From positions 25,116,057 to 25,180,056 of the forward strand of contig AP025062.1 of assembly GCA_036186865.1 (NCBI GenBank): a stretch of DNA of 64,000 nucleotides, in the 5' to 3' direction. Below the pieces are notes generated by a model. It was not told the DNA's origin and did not search any database. It was given only the letters and a program-made list of their open reading frames with translations. The position numbers were made by a program, and so were the translations under genes. The stretch is from Eustoma russellianum. Lineage: Eukaryota > Streptophyta > Magnoliopsida > Gentianales > Gentianaceae. This document shows positions 11,981 through 24,556 of the stretch, one piece after another (positions within the stretch are counted from its first letter, which is position 1; each line of letters starts with the position of its first letter).

Positions 11981-14090
11981 ATATATTCTCAAGACGTCAA
12001 GCTATATTCTTTTATCCCGGCATTTCATCGACACGTCATCAACGTACGTCAATGTCAAGCAATCATATACACATCATCGTTTGAATATATAAACATCCAA
12101 CATATTCCAAGTCATATATTCTATGTCATTAATCTTCCAAAAATATATCAACACGTCAAAAGTTCGTAAACCAAAAATCGCCATATCAAATAACTACCAA
12201 ACCATCACCGACACACATAAACTTACTATACAAAGATGGCCAGCCAATATACACTTCAAGCACCTCAAAATTTCGTGCTCCACATGGAAAATACAATACC
12301 AAAGATAATTAGATATATCAATTACCCATCATTCAGCTTATTTTATTGAAAATTCATATTCAAAATTGTTACACCTTATGGCAGAATTTTCTACACCTTT
12401 TGAAGCTGAGATTATATGTTTTTATGTATACTATATGGTGTATATCATATTTTACATGTTTAAAGGGTTTATGATCAATTGGTGAAAAATCGCGCAATCA
12501 ATGAAATTCGAAAATTCACTTTTCTACAACACATTGCAAGGGGGAGTTTTCTTACTTATGTGACATGTATCTAGACATGTTTTACACACTCAATACTTAT
12601 CTTGGAGTATTCTAGAAGACAGAGTTAAATGGTGATTGAAGTTTACCATATTTATGAAGATACTACATTATTATCATTCAAAATTTCAAAAACTATTTTC
12701 AGCACATGCATGCTGAGGTGGGCGGCCAATTTGAGCTTATTTGGAGCCTAGGTGGAGCCCTATCTTGCACTATGATTAGTAGAGAACGATCCACAAAAGA
12801 ATTCAAGTATTTATGGAGATCAAAATACATAAGGTAATGATTCAAAATTCAAAAATAATGCTGAAGTTTTCAGCATGTATGGCCGAATTTGGGGAAATGT
12901 TTAAGGTTTAAAATCATTCCAAAAATGAGAAGCTATCACACTTATGATTGATTGGCAATCAAGATATTCAAAATTCAATTCGTTCTCATATTTTTTTGGG
13001 TAATTATCTATGTCATATATTATGTGCCAAGGTGGCTTAATGAAGACCCAATTATAGAGTGACAACAAGGCGAAGACGCATCACTTGTCCAATCATATCT
13101 CGTCAAATAAGCAAATGTTTGTCACAAGGCTCTGCAAAACTTCTTCCAAAGGCATTCAAGACATTTTTCAAGACCTTTATTAGCCCTAGAGGTGTGCACC
13201 ATGCTACAAAAGGGAGGAAGATGATCAAACACAAGACAAGATACATATTCTACATTCTATCAAGTGCAAAGCAAGAATTCTCTTCATCTCCTATCTTCTT
13301 CTCTTGCACAAAACCTTAAGCGTATCAAACATACATTCTATATTCTGTATAGACTTCATATAGACCATCCATTCACGTTCCATACTTGTAAAAGGATGAT
13401 CAAGGTATGATCAACCCTTCATTAGTGAGGTGGTGGTGATTTTATTGATCGTTGTTGTGATTCATTATAAAAGGGTTGGACACTGAAGGAGTTGGTGTAT
13501 AACTCTAGACACCCTTGTTCTAAGGTGACTTTGGTGATTATTGCATACCGAGGAAGGTGTCCTTGAAGATTAGAGTAGGTCACGTTGGCCGAACCAGTAT
13601 AAAAATCTTCATGTTCTTACTTTTCTGCACTTTTGCTTTCAGTTCTGTGTTTGCAACATTTTCAAAACAACTGCGAAAAATAGCAAACGGTTTTTAAAAG
13701 TCATTAAATTTTATAGAGATATAGATAAAGGTCTTAAGTTTAATTTAAGACAAGTTTCATTGAATTTGGATAAGTATAAGTCAACCAAACGTTCAGAGTT
13801 CTAAGACTAGTGCAATCTAATTTTTGGATTGACAAAGGTTGAGAACATCAACGTGATTGATATACTTGCCAAATGAATTTTGCAAAACTGTTTCAACCCA
13901 TTAAACTAGACATCTTAAGGGACATCTCACCTAAATTTCAGATCATTTAGAGTTTTCATTAATTAAGAATTAATTTTTGATTATAAGAGAAAAATTTTCA
14001 CATATTGACAGAGTTAACCCAAAAATGCTTTTCAGGGCTTTAGACTTTGAATTTTGATATGAAATTTTTATGACATATAGATAACATTTG
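11709..14090 (+). repeat. LTR-like repeat, copy 2, shorter at its 3' end
   Basis: This segment is collinear with 8970-11708 over most of its length but clearly diverged, and it lacks the last 190 bases or so. It contains an (AT)n microsatellite at about 11945-11976. Open frames such as 13059-13319 lie in blocks shared with copy 1 where the frame is not kept, so I do not call them. Head-to-tail copies with nothing between them could come from LTR-LTR recombination or an insertion of one LTR beside another. Confidence 0.5.
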
Positions 14091-14133
14091 AAAGTACAGT
14101 GTCACAATTGCTGGTCCTAGTGGTGCTACTCCA

Positions 14134-14388
14134 ATGACGGAGTCACCAACGTTGCCTCTGGGTACTTCCTATGTGCAGCAGCATGTCATTTCTTTTATCC
14201 CCCGCACTATAGACTACTCCACTCTTTCTTTCACCACCGTAGGTAGAGGTTTTAAGTTATTTAAGCAGAACAACTGTATTTTGAATGAGGCTGACTTGGT
14301 GTACATCTTGAGGTTTTACCGAATAGATTGCACTAGGTTTGGCCCAATTTTGCGTCTTCCTGGTCGGACAGTCTACGATTCACCTTAA
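14134..14388 (+). other. Unrecognised 84-codon open frame just after the LTR-like repeat
   Basis: The frame opens MTESPTLPLG and closes at a TAA. It has higher GC than its surroundings. Its position just after an LTR-like block would fit the start of a gag-like or other element-encoded gene, but no gag motif is visible. It may be chance. There is no ribosomal or splice context that helps. Confidence 0.25.
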
Positions 14389-14651
14389 GAGTAATACGAT
14401 GCTTACGATGAATACTTTAAAATTGGTTTTAAACTGCACATTTTCTATCCTTTGAGGCTGATCATAGGTTACCATCATCTCATACTCTCCCAAATAATAC
14501 CAATTATCTTATACTTGTGCTCTGATCAAAATATCATTTTAGATTATAGTTAAAATCGAAGCCATCATTGGAAGAAACACGTCCTAAATGTGCAGCTATG
14601 TTCTTAGATCACAAACAAGTCCGATCATAAAGGATGAAGCTCACTTCCAAC

Positions 14652-15797
14652 CAGGGGCGGAGGGAAGGGGGGCCTGGGGGGCACGTGCCCCCCCAACGTC
14701 GACAAAAAATCCTATATATAGGTAAGTGTAGTTGTATTTTTGGCCATTCAGTTCAAAGTGTACCCCCACTTGAGAGAACACTAACTTTCTGTTACATGGT
14801 CACATAGTGTTTAGTGTTCGACAATTCTCTGCTAAGTAACTAAAATGTGTATAAAATTTACTGGAACACATTTTGCATTTTAAAATATTATAAATTACAC
14901 TATATGTTATGATGTAAGGGCTCAAGAAAAATATTCATGAACAGAGGGGTGTAGTTGTAATAAAAGAATAGTAATAAAACCTAATGGTTGCAGCAGCCAG
15001 CAGCCTCGTATTTTCTTTGCACAACTGTTCTGAAAAATCCATGGAGACGAAATCCCTAAATCTTCCATCCTTCAAATTCTTTTGCGAACTTTGATCATGG
15101 TTAATTGTTGCATCTTGCTGAGTTATATCCAGATGACTTCACTTCCTTGGAACGAATGGAGCTTGACCATCAACTTGACAATTACATTGTCGATATGAAA
15201 TCAAATGAAATATTCTCTAATATAAATAATCTTGGAGATCTTGCAAAGAAGATGGTGGAGAAAAATTATCACAATTACTTTCCTTTAGTATATCGACTTA
15301 TCGAGTTAGCATTGATCTTACCTGTTGGAACGACTAGTGTTGAAAGAACTTTTTCTGCAATGAATATCGTCAAGACTGATCTACGCAACCGGTTGGGGGA
15401 TGATGTACTATCGGATTGTTTATTGTGTTATTTTGAGCATGAAATTTTTAGCACCATTGAAGATGAAGATATTATGCAACGATTTCAATCAATGTCATCT
15501 CGAAGAACCTTTTTGCGTCACTTGACAACTCCTTCTCGTCCTACAATAGGCAAATAAAAGGTATGTATTGATTATGTTACTATATTCATTTAATAATTAT
15601 GATCCGCATATTGTTTGTTGTGTATTGTCTTTTTACATTGGTTGGTAGATGTGTTATCTTTCACGCATTTTATATTATAATACAAAAATATGTATACAAG
15701 ATTTTGTCGGTTTCTCCGGTCCGAAACAGTGACCGGTGATATTCCTGTGCCGAAGCCTGTAAGTGCCCCCAAGAAGGGTCTCCTGGCTCCACCACTG
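14652..15797 (+). mobile_element. hAT DNA transposon, internally deleted, with perfect 8-bp target duplication
   Basis: CTTCCAAC is duplicated exactly at 14644-14651 and 15798-15805. The left end is CAGGGGCGGAGGGAAGG and the right end, read inwards on the minus strand, is CAGTGGTGGAGCCAGG. Both also carry a nearby GGGGGCAC stretch, so they form imperfect terminal inverted repeats of a common plant hAT type. The element is only 1146 bp and keeps just the C-terminal part of the transposase, so it is a deletion derivative that would need transposase in trans. The intact duplication points to a fairly recent insertion. Confidence 0.9.
15105..15557 (+). pseudogene. hAT transposase C-terminal fragment (dimerisation domain)
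   Basis: The 150-codon frame carries the hAT dimerisation domain: LIELALILPVGTTSVERTF followed by SAMNIVKTDLRNRLGDD. The conserved residues SVERTFSAM, LRNRLGDD and a CYFEHEIF-like helix are all present. The catalytic RNase-H-like core and BED finger expected upstream are absent, since only 450 bases separate the frame from the left end. It resembles the plant TTF-type zinc finger/hAT dimerisation proteins. As it stands it cannot be an active transposase. A dimerising fragment could in theory interfere with full transposase, which is inference only. Confidence 0.85.
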
Positions 15798-15805
15798 CTT
15801 CCAAC

Positions 15806-16588
15806 TTCTTTACACATGTTTTAAGGATCTGACCGAGGATCTTGAAAAACAAACAAAACAACAAACATTCATCACTATTATTATCACTCCCACAAAGGAC
15901 ATTCTAGATATGTCTCATATATTCGTAGTTGGGAACTCCGTCAAATCACCGGCAAGGATCATACAACTCTTTGCCTTCACATATTCTTGATCCACATTTG
16001 TTAATGCAATTTAGTCAATTCCTCATTCCTCTAGTGGATTACTTCAACGTTACGTCAAACAACTTCGTGTAGTATTTTCCTTGCACTTTTTCTTTATTGT
16101 CTACTTAGGTACCAGACAAGATTCTTGGGATACATACCAATCGAGTATAATGACATATCTAAGGACAATATGTTCTTGTTTTCGTAATGAAATATGAAAA
16201 CTTAATCGTGTTCCAACCTGTGTGGAGTTAGTTGTATATAAATGTTCATCATATTATTATGATAAAAGTCGCTGTACTTTTTAGTTTACGAATAAATTTT
16301 TTTAGAAGGATCTTAGGTTTGTAATCTTTTTGTTTTTCTTTCTTTTTTACTGCATACACAGCACTGACAAAACTTGTATTCGCTTTTAGCTTGTATAGCT
16401 TTTAGTCTAAACGTATTCTTCGTCGAAACTTGTATAGCTTTTAGCTTAATTAATTAAAAACAACTAACGTAAATATTATATTCGGCCTCTTAGTCTAAAC
16501 GTATTGGCAAAATCAAGCTGATGGTTACAATCTATTTATTTTAATCCTATTGACTAATTACTACGGCGAATTGATCGTTAATCATCAT
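15806..16588. other. Intergenic stretch between hAT and Copia elements
   Basis: No gene is supported. Short local direct repeats occur: CTTGTATAGCTTTTAG at about 16390 and 16428, and TAGTCTAAACGTATT at about 16403 and 16490. Together they suggest a small scrambled duplication. Confidence 0.4.
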
Positions 16589-16593
16589 AGAAT

Positions 16594-17011
16594 TGTTAGG
16601 CCAAAATAAATCGCGGAAGCATAAAAGTTACCTCCGACCATTATCGCTTGGTCGTCGCCTTCGAATCGGAAGCCTGCTGCAGAGAAGAATCCTTGCGAAA
16701 ATGGAGTCTGCCAGCCTATGCCTATCTGAATGCTTTATAGTTATGATTGATGGAATATCACAAGCCCTCTATTTATAGGCTAGGCCATGACCCCTTTCCT
16801 TATTTGACTGACAATTAATTCCTTCCATCAATGAAACTTAATAATTGCCAATCAATCATAATCAAATCTGATAATTAATGCAGTCAATAATTACAACGTA
16901 TCTAGACAATATAACGTACAGGTACATTATACATGTGATCCACATTAGTGATTTATAAATAAATCACGAGATTATAGCAATCAATTATAATTAATATAAT
17001 TGATTCTAACA
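16594..17011 (-). repeat. 3' LTR of the Copia element (418 bp)
   Basis: Read on the plus strand it runs from TGTTAGGCC to GATTCTAACA, with TG..CA ends and the same outline as 22560-22978. Differences from the other LTR cluster in the middle (about 16640-16720). Confidence 0.95.
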
Positions 17012-17022
17012 TTCTCCCACTT
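17012..17022 (-). other. Polypurine tract of the Copia element
   Basis: The minus strand reads AAGTGGGAGAA directly against the LTR edge, the expected plus-strand primer of a Copia element. Confidence 0.8.
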
Positions 17023-17309
17023 GGATCACATGTCGAATGCTAGATAACACAGCATAAGTGACAAAACAATATGGCCATAATTTTATTGTTACTTGGATCT
17101 ATTGACTACCAACTTAGATTGAAAATACAACACATGGATCAAGGCGGTCATGCTTTGATGTCAAGCACTCAATCGAACAAAATTAATGATTTATTATAAA
17201 TCATATCAAAATTGGTCCACGTCCATGGATCAAATAGATCCTACAACTTTAAATGCGCATATTCAAAGTCAACAAATGTCTAGACAAAATAAGATCAAAG
17301 TACAACAAA

Positions 17310-18387
17310 TCAAAGAGAACTAAGAAGTCCCATATCAGTAGCATGATCCCTGAAAACTTTAACCGGTAATCCTTTAGTCATAGGATCAGCAACCATTGAC
17401 TCCGTACTAATGTGTTCAATCTTTACTTCTCCTTGTTCAACATGATCTCTGACCTTCAAATACTTTATGACGATATGTTTACTGCGACTCCCACTTTTAT
17501 TATTTTTCGCAAAGAACACAGCAGCTGAATTGTCGCAGAAAATCTTTATGGGTCTATCAACAATATCGACAACCTTAAGACCACTGATGAAATTTCTCAT
17601 CCATAAGGCCTGTGACGTAGCTTCATAGCATGCAATAAACTTAGCTTCCATCATGAATGAAGCAATAATGTTCAATTTTTATTTCTCCTTTGACAATAGG
17701 TGACGCAATGGACGCACAATTCTGCATAGCAAATTTCTCAAGTACTTTGATAATGTAGGCCTTCTGAGAAAGACCAAGTATTTTACTTATTCTATCGCTG
17801 TGAATCTCTATGCCAAGGACATAAGAGGCTTCACCCATATCCTTCATATCAAAGTTTAAAGCGAGAAATCGCTTAGTCTCATGCAATAACCCAAGATCAC
17901 TGCTTGCCAGTAGAATATCATCCACATATAGGAATAAGAAAATGTATTTGCTCCCACTCGTCTTGAGGTATATACATTGATCAACAATGTTCTCTACGAA
18001 ACTGAATAAAGAGATTACCTCTTGAAACCTGATGTTCCATTGACGTGAAGCTTGTTTAAACCCATATATGGATTTATTCAATTTGCAAACCAGTTGATCA
18101 TTATCAGAATTGACAAATCCTTCAGGTTGTTGTATGTATACGTCTTCATCAAGAACCCCATTCAAAAACGCAGTTTTCACATCGATTTGATGTAGCTCGA
18201 TATCAAAATGAACTACTAATGCCATGATTATCCGAAATGAATCCTCCTTTGAGACTGGATAGAAGGTTTCATGGTGATCGATGCCTTCTTTCTGAGTGAA
18301 ACCTTTGGCCACAAATCTGGCTTTATATCGTTCAATGTTACCAAACGAGTCTCTTTTGCTCTTAAAGACCCATTTGCATCCCACCAC
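17310..18387 (-). pseudogene. Copia reverse transcriptase and partial RNase H (broken)
   Basis: 17641-18387 encodes an RVT_2-type reverse transcriptase: it begins VGCKWVFKSKRD, has KTAFLNG near residue 71 and the catalytic FLYVDDILLAS motif. 17310-17675, in a different frame, holds the RNase H end with MEAKFIACYEATSQALWM and IFCDNSAA and the closing MVADPMTKGLP. Between PIVKGE (end of RT) and MEAKF the roughly 130 residues that normally carry the first half of RNase H are missing, and the frame changes. This reads as an internal deletion near 17690. The RT N-terminus (about 18387-18440) is also out of frame with the integrase. Confidence 0.85.
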
Positions 18388-18441
18388 AGAGGCTCTGTTT
18401 GGTAACGGAACAAATTCCTAGACATTGTTTTTAGCCATTGA

Positions 18442-19872
18442 TTACATCTCCTCTTTCATGGCATCGTACCATAGTGACGATTTGTCACAACTCATGACTT
18501 GTGAAAACAAGATAGGGTCATGATTTAGTCCAATGTCATATTCGGACTGTTGAATATATACAATATAATCGCTAGAAATTGCTGACCTTTTAGTTCTTGA
18601 GGATCTTCGTACTCCCACTGCTTCAACAGATGTGGGATTAGTGGGTTCAACTTGTTCTTGATGTGATTCTTCAATTTGAGGTTGCACAATTGGTGGCTCT
18701 TCATTATGATGAATAGCAACCGAATTGTCTACATATAAAGGTACAACATGTGTATCCCTTACTTTCTCAAAATTGAATTCTCGATTCGAAGCACTCCCAC
18801 TGACTTCATGATCCTCTAGAAACTTAGCATTTCTAGCTTCATCCACTTTAGGAATATGTGAAGGACAATAAAATCTATATCCTTTGGAGTTAACTGCATA
18901 TCCAATAAAGTAACCGCTTTTCGTTCGTTCATCCAGTTTCTTTATGTTTGGGTTGTATACCCTAACTTCAACTGGACAACCCCATATGTGTAAATGTTTT
19001 AAACTTGGTTTCCAACCATTCCACAACTCGAAATGTGTTTTAGGAACGATCTTAGATGGAACCCTATTTAAAACATACACAGCGGTTTTTAGAGCTTCAC
19101 TCCAAAATGATATAGGACAATTCGTTGTGCTAATCATGCTCCTTACCATGTCCATAAGAGTTCGATTCCTTCTTTCAGCAACACCATTTTGTTGTGGTGT
19201 GCCAGGCATGGTGTATTGAGCAACAATACCCTCCTTTTGAAGGAATTCGGCAAATGGACCAATCATTTGTCCTTTTTCTGTGTAACGTCCATAATATTCA
19301 CCATCTCTATCGAATCGGACAATTTTAATTGTCTTCTCCTTTTGTTTCTTTACTTCTAATTTGAAGATTTTGAACGCATCAAGTGCTTCAGATTTTTTAA
19401 ATAGAAGATAGAGATACATGAACCTGGAATAGTCGTCGATAAATGAAATAAAGTATTTCTGACCATTCAAGCAAGGCGTGTGAAAAGGTCCACAGATATC
19501 CGTGTGTACGATTTCAAAAGGTTGAGAACTTCTTTTGGCACCTTTAATGGTCTTGTTGGTTTTCTTGCCCTTTATGCATCCCACATAAGTACCTAAATCA
19601 GTGAATTCTAGAGTTTGCAAAACTCTTTCATTCACCAATCTTTTCATTCTGTCGATTGAGATATGTCCCAATCTTTTGTGCCAAAGACTTGATGAGTTCT
19701 CATTCATAATACAATGCTTTGTACCAGTTTCTGTTGAAAGAGTATGCTCATAAATGGGATCTAACTCAAGTTGAAACAGAAAACCATTCAATTTCGCAGA
19801 ACCAATAACTTTATTCTCTTTCAAAATATTCATTACAAAAAGATGTGAATTGAAATCATATCCAATAATCAA
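18442..19872 (-). pseudogene. Copia GAG-pre-integrase and integrase
   Basis: This 476-codon frame has the zinc-binding pre-integrase region (LWHKRLGHIS, then CIKGKKTN), followed by the integrase core with HTDICGPF, FIDDYSRFMYLYLL and the later PQQNGVAERRNRTLMDM. The catalytic D, D, E spacing is therefore recognisable. It ends with the linker that precedes RT. The frame is open through the whole domain, but its upstream link to gag and downstream link to RT are broken. Confidence 0.9.
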
Positions 19873-20199
19873 AAGTCTTGAAAGAGAAACTAAATTTCTG
19901 GAAAAAGAAGGTACATAAAAGTGTTTTCTAAATCAATTTGAAAACCAATTTTCAAAATGAGCCTAAATGATCCCACTCTTTCAACTGTAGAGCGCATCCG
20001 GTTTCCAGAATAGATGCATTGCTCACTTTCATTTGGCTTCTTCATATTTAGAAAGCCCTGCATGGTTTTCGCAATGTGAATTGTAGAATCACAATCAATC
20101 CATCATGTATTATCAGAAACTTCAGCAAAATTAGATTCATGATACACAAAGGAAAAATTACCTTTCTTTTCCAGCAATCCTTTATACTTCAGGCAATCT

Positions 20200-20771
20200 T
20201 TCTTCCAGTGTCCATTTTTTTTTGCAAAACCAACATTTGTCTTTATTGCCGGTTTTCTTCATTGGAACACCTTTGCCCTTCTTTGCATTTCTCTTAAAAT
20301 GGGTCGCAAGATGCACAGACTCAATGGACTCATTTTCAACCTCTTCTCCTCTTGAACACACATGGTCAGAAGTTCAATAATTGACCAGTTTTCTTTATGT
20401 GTGTTGTATGAGATCTTAAATGGAGTGAGCTCCGAAGGGAGAGAGTTGAGTATGAAACGCACCAAGAATGACTCTGAGATTTCAACCTTTAAGGAGCTTA
20501 ATTTAGCAACAATGTCCCTCATCTCCATGATGTGCTCGCGCACACCACGGCTTCTGTCATGGGTCATGTTTGAAAGCCTCTTCATAAGAGTGCTGGCAAC
20601 CGCCTTGTCAGAGCTTACGAACAGTTCATCAATGACTTTCATGTAAGCTTTGACATTATCAATATTAGGGATAGAACCCCTAATGCTTGGACTTATATGA
20701 GACTTGATGAGCATCATGCTGAGGCGATTAGATCGCTCCCAGCGCTCGTAATTAGACCTCTCAGATGGCAT
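20200..20771 (-). pseudogene. Copia gag with zinc knuckle, frameshifted
   Basis: 20259-20771 carries a UBN2-type gag region (LSMMLIKSHISPSIR, then EHIMEMRDIVAKL and FLVRFILNSLP). A zinc knuckle follows near 20200-20245 as CWFC, then GHWKKDC, but the two halves are in different frames across a 9-base A run (T run at 20215-20223 on the plus strand). Another shift separates the knuckle from the upstream frame. Slippage in the homopolymer is the likely cause. Confidence 0.8.
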
Positions 20772-21050
20772 ACTTGATTCCGGAGATTTGGTGGTTTTTC
20801 CTCACGGAGTGCCAGGTCTAAGTCCATACACCCTAACGTCAAAAGGAGATATCCTTCCATTCATTAAAATTGTCACCAATCAGTATTGGAGTACTAGCAG
20901 AATCAAATAAAGTAGTAGTGGGAATAACTACATAACCACAGATCATGCTATGAACATGTATAACCAGAATGAATTAATCAAGTTAATTCAAATAGTATAT
21001 TCTAAACCTTCCTATGGGCAGAGGTTGCACTCATACATAGAATATACTTA

Positions 21051-21545
21051 AACGATATGAAAATTAAACAACAAAAATATTTCCGCATCTGTGGGCATAG
21101 GAAACGTTTATGTTTAATTTTCTTGATCAATAAAATAACCAATTCCCTGTGGGGCAAATTGATTACCTTATTAATCAAAACCATAGGTACGCTGACATTT
21201 TATTTTCTTTATACCATATAATTTTAAGATGCTGTGGTTAATTTTAAAATTAAGAAAATAATCCTCTATATGTCATTAACATATTTATATAGTTATTCTT
21301 TAAAACGATATGTAAATTAAACAACCAAAATATTTCCGTACATGTGGGCATAGGAAATATTTATGTTTAATTTTCTTGATCAATAAAATAACCACTTCCC
21401 TGTGGGGCAGAGTGATTACCTTATTAATCAAAACCATAGGTACGATGGCATTTTATTTTCTTGTATACCATATAATTTTAATATGTTGTGGCTAATCTTA
21501 AAATTAAGAAAATAATTCTTTATATGTCATCAACTTCAAAACCCT
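21051..21545 (-). repeat. 253-bp tandem duplication in the Copia leader
   Basis: Two copies begin with AACGATATG at 21051 and 21304 and share TGTGGGCATAGGAAA, CTGTGGGGCA and the AAAACCATAGGTACG block. They lie in the untranslated stretch between primer site and gag (20772-22545), where I see no other gene. Confidence 0.75.
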
Positions 21546-22545
21546 TTATATGACATCAACAAAAGATGAAATCATAATGAAAATGTGAAGTGAACTGATT
21601 CAGCAATACCCCAGGAAAGATCATGAATCAATTTCCTAGACAGGTATTACCATTCCACGTAAAATCCCAGGCCGTGCGGTGGGGTCACAGCGGTCCCGCT
21701 TAAGTACCAACTTTCTAGACAGAGATTACGTGCACGGTGTATTTATCACACTTTCAATAGTTCACCTTTTGTATTTGACACACAGTTTTATCAAATAGAT
21801 ATATAATCATGAATCGAGACGTCGTCCTTTTGTGATGAAGAGTATTCAGAAAGCACATATTTGTGGAGAATTTGAAAAGGAGAACCTCAGATAAATACAT
21901 ATAGCTAGCCAGCAGTAAGAAAGTAATCTGCCGTATACAAATAAATATGGATGGAGAATTTATCAAAAAACGCAAACAGATTAATTTGTATTTAAATCTA
22001 TCAATCCAAAATATAATGTGAATAAACTATGCAAAGGAAATACCATACATAACAATGATTACATAGAATCAAGTAATCATGATTAAGTAATTATCTATGA
22101 CAGAAAGAGAAGGTCAAACATTTTTCATCAATTTTCCCCAGCTCCCTTCGTATTACAACAAACAACTCAAATAGATTCTGTGACACTAGAAACAAACTAT
22201 AATCGATTGAAAGGCCAATATGCATAAGGGACTGGAGATAGGCGTGTTCTTCCATTTTGCATTCACTTATTTTTTTTTTTTTATCGTGACAGAACCATAC
22301 TAATTTATGAACCAAACATTTAATTTAAGGCCATAATTCTTGATCAATCTCAGAAATACATTATATTTAAAGACATCAAACTGCTTCCTCCAAGGCAAAA
22401 CATCGAAGCCCATGTTAGCTATTCCTGCATATTCTACGCATATTGAAGTCATCGAAAACTATAGTTCCGTAACCTTTGAACGATTAAATTACATTAAAGA
22501 GTACGGAAAAAAGTTTTCTAAATACAAACGATATGGCCAGAGGTG

Positions 22546-22557
22546 GCTCTGATACCA
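22546..22557 (-). other. Primer binding site (tRNA-iMet) of the Copia element
   Basis: The minus strand reads TGGTATCAGAGC, two bases inside the LTR edge at 22560. Confidence 0.95.
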
Positions 22558-22559
22558 AA

Positions 22560-22978
22560 TGTTAGGCCAAAATTAATCGCGGAAGCATAAAAGTTACCTC
22601 CGACCATTATCGGTTAGTCGTCGCATTCGAATCGGAAGCCTGCTGCAGAGAGGAATCCTTGCGGAAATGGAACCTTCTAGCCTATGCCTATCTGAATGCT
22701 TTATAGCTATGATTGATGGAATATCACAGGCCCTCTATTTATAGGCTAGGCCAGGGACCCCTTTCCTTATTTGACTGACAATTAATTCCTTCCATCAAGA
22801 AAACTTAATAATTGTCAATCAATCAGAATCAAATCTGATAATTAATGCAGTCAATAATTGCAACGTATCTAACCAATATAACGTACAGGTACATTAGACA
22901 TGTGATCCACATTAGTGATTTATAAATAAATCACGAGATTATAACAATCAATTATAATTAATATAATTGATTCTAACA
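22560..22978 (-). repeat. 5' LTR of the Copia element (419 bp)
   Basis: It has the same TGTTAGGCC start and TTCTAACA end as 16594-17011, and the primer site lies immediately outside it. It would hold the promoter for minus-strand transcription; no clear TATA box was picked out. Confidence 0.95.
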
Positions 22979-23657
22979 AGAATTGGTAACCTTGACATGA
23001 TTAAGATGCTTAAAGGCGACTAGTAAAAATCGTTAGAGAGAGAAATCATTATATTATATTTATTTTCAAAGGTTATCTCCTGAGCTACAGAAAATGGAAG
23101 GAAGTTTTTATATAAATTTTCGAACTTGAGAAGATGTCAATATGCATGAAAACAAAGGATGTCAATAGAATTAGTCAAACTTTAAAATATTGAGATAATT
23201 CTTTGAAATGTCCCATGTTTATTTTTGGAGGGGAAAAGAGGTTCAAATTTGCCTTAAGCAAAATTATCCATGTTAAGGATCTGATATGATCCGGATTTGA
23301 ACAATGATACTATAAGCAAAACATATGAATGTCACTTTCACATGGACTTGTGACTTCCTAAAACAGCGTCATTAATTCCAATAAAAAGACGGTAAATTAG
23401 TTAATATCGGATTCTCTCTTATTATGTAGGACAAGTTTAGAACGATGATTCTTATTTGTTATTAATTAACTAAACTAAATTACACTAATTAACAGTTAAA
23501 AATTTGTTTTATCTAATCACAAACTATTTAAAACAAACTAATTAACACAATACAACTAACAATATTTTCTCATCGATTATCCATTTTGGTTCTTTTTCAA
23601 AATTACTGGTCTTAAAATCAAATAGAATAACAATAGAATTGATACACGAGCCAACTA

Positions 23658-23790
23658 ATAACAACAACCACACATACCAGTATATCTCAACACAGCAAAA
23701 GCAATTGCTAGGGTCTGGAGAAGATAAAAGACAGGCAAACAATACCTTCATCCCAAAAGATAGAGAGTTTGCATGAAACAACTAAGCAAG
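23658..23790 (-). mobile_element. SINE/LINE-3'-end-like repeat, truncated copy
   Basis: On the minus strand it reads GCAAACTCTCTATC, a pyrimidine-rich block with CCAGACCCTAG, and a TTG-rich tail (GTTGTTGTTATTAG). It is the same 3' part as at about 5835-5950 and 37530-37653. The upstream half present in those copies is missing. The rest of 22984-24543 is AT-rich and without supported genes. Confidence 0.55.
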
Positions 23791-24057
23791 ACCTTTTAAA
23801 TAATTGTGACTATTCTAATGTAAGTAGTCACTTGTTCTAACTATATTGACTTAGATTAATTCAATTAATATAATCATTAAGCTAACAAGTCAATCGTTTT
23901 CGAAATACTGAACATTAGCCTTTCATAAGTTGTCAATATAATGAGTTAAAGCTAAAAAAATCCACTTAGGTCAAAATATAAATATCCAATTTATTTTTTT
24001 TCTTTTTTTTTTCAATTCTAAAACTATCTATCTATATAGAAGAGAAGAGGAAGAACA

Positions 24058-24321
24058 ATGTTGATGAAAGCTCAGGCAGTAAAGTTTGGAGACCAAAGAT
24101 TTGACCTTTCGGATCCAACAACAATGCTGATGGGTTCAAGCAAAACATTGTGGCTGAGCCGCTATACCAGAACGGCAGTGGTAGGAGCCTCTTTCATGTG
24201 ACGAATTCGTCAGTCCGCCACAACTGATTATGGCCGTGAGGAAAAAGCCCGTTTGCCAAACGAGAAAAGCTATGCTTAAAAACAAAATGGAGAAAAACGG
24301 AGGCAATGTTAGAACAGTCAT
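24058..24321. other. Small GC-richer island with short frames on both strands
   Basis: On the plus strand 24058-24201 encodes 47 codons (MLMKAQAVKFGDQ...). On the minus strand 24136-24321 encodes 61 codons with a long hydrophobic N-terminus (FFSILFLSIAFLVW). The composition differs from the AT-rich surroundings, so this may be a captured exon or a decayed gene. I recognise neither frame and cannot choose a strand. Confidence 0.25.
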
Positions 24322-24556
24322 AAGAGTCTACTAATACTATTATTATTATTAGTTATTGTAATGCTCAAATGTTGTTGCCTCATCGTGTTTGAATTATGTA
24401 AGATAATCTTAAAATCTTATTTTTTATTTGCCTATCAAATTACTTTACCAAAAAATGCTGAATAAATTTGATGACAGCGCGCATCGTAAGTCATTTTAGA
24501 GTTTTTTTTTTAATATTCCTGAATGACAGATTTTGATTAGGTTATCAAAATACAAC

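Larger units (their letters stand above)
16594..22978 (-). mobile_element. Ty1/Copia retrotransposon, full-length but defective
   Basis: The element is bounded by LTRs at 16594-17011 and 22560-22978 and flanked by the perfect 5-bp duplication AGAAT (16589-16593 and 22979-22983). On the minus strand the order is LTR, primer site, leader, gag, integrase, reverse transcriptase, RNase H, polypurine tract, LTR. Integrase before reverse transcriptase defines Copia. The LTRs differ at roughly 5% of sites by eye. The coding region has several frame breaks and an apparent deletion in RNase H, so it is not autonomous. Confidence 0.95.

Noticed and set aside
13059..13319. 86-codon frame in the second LTR-like unit
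   Set aside because: The equivalent block in the first unit (about 10440-10750) does not keep this frame.
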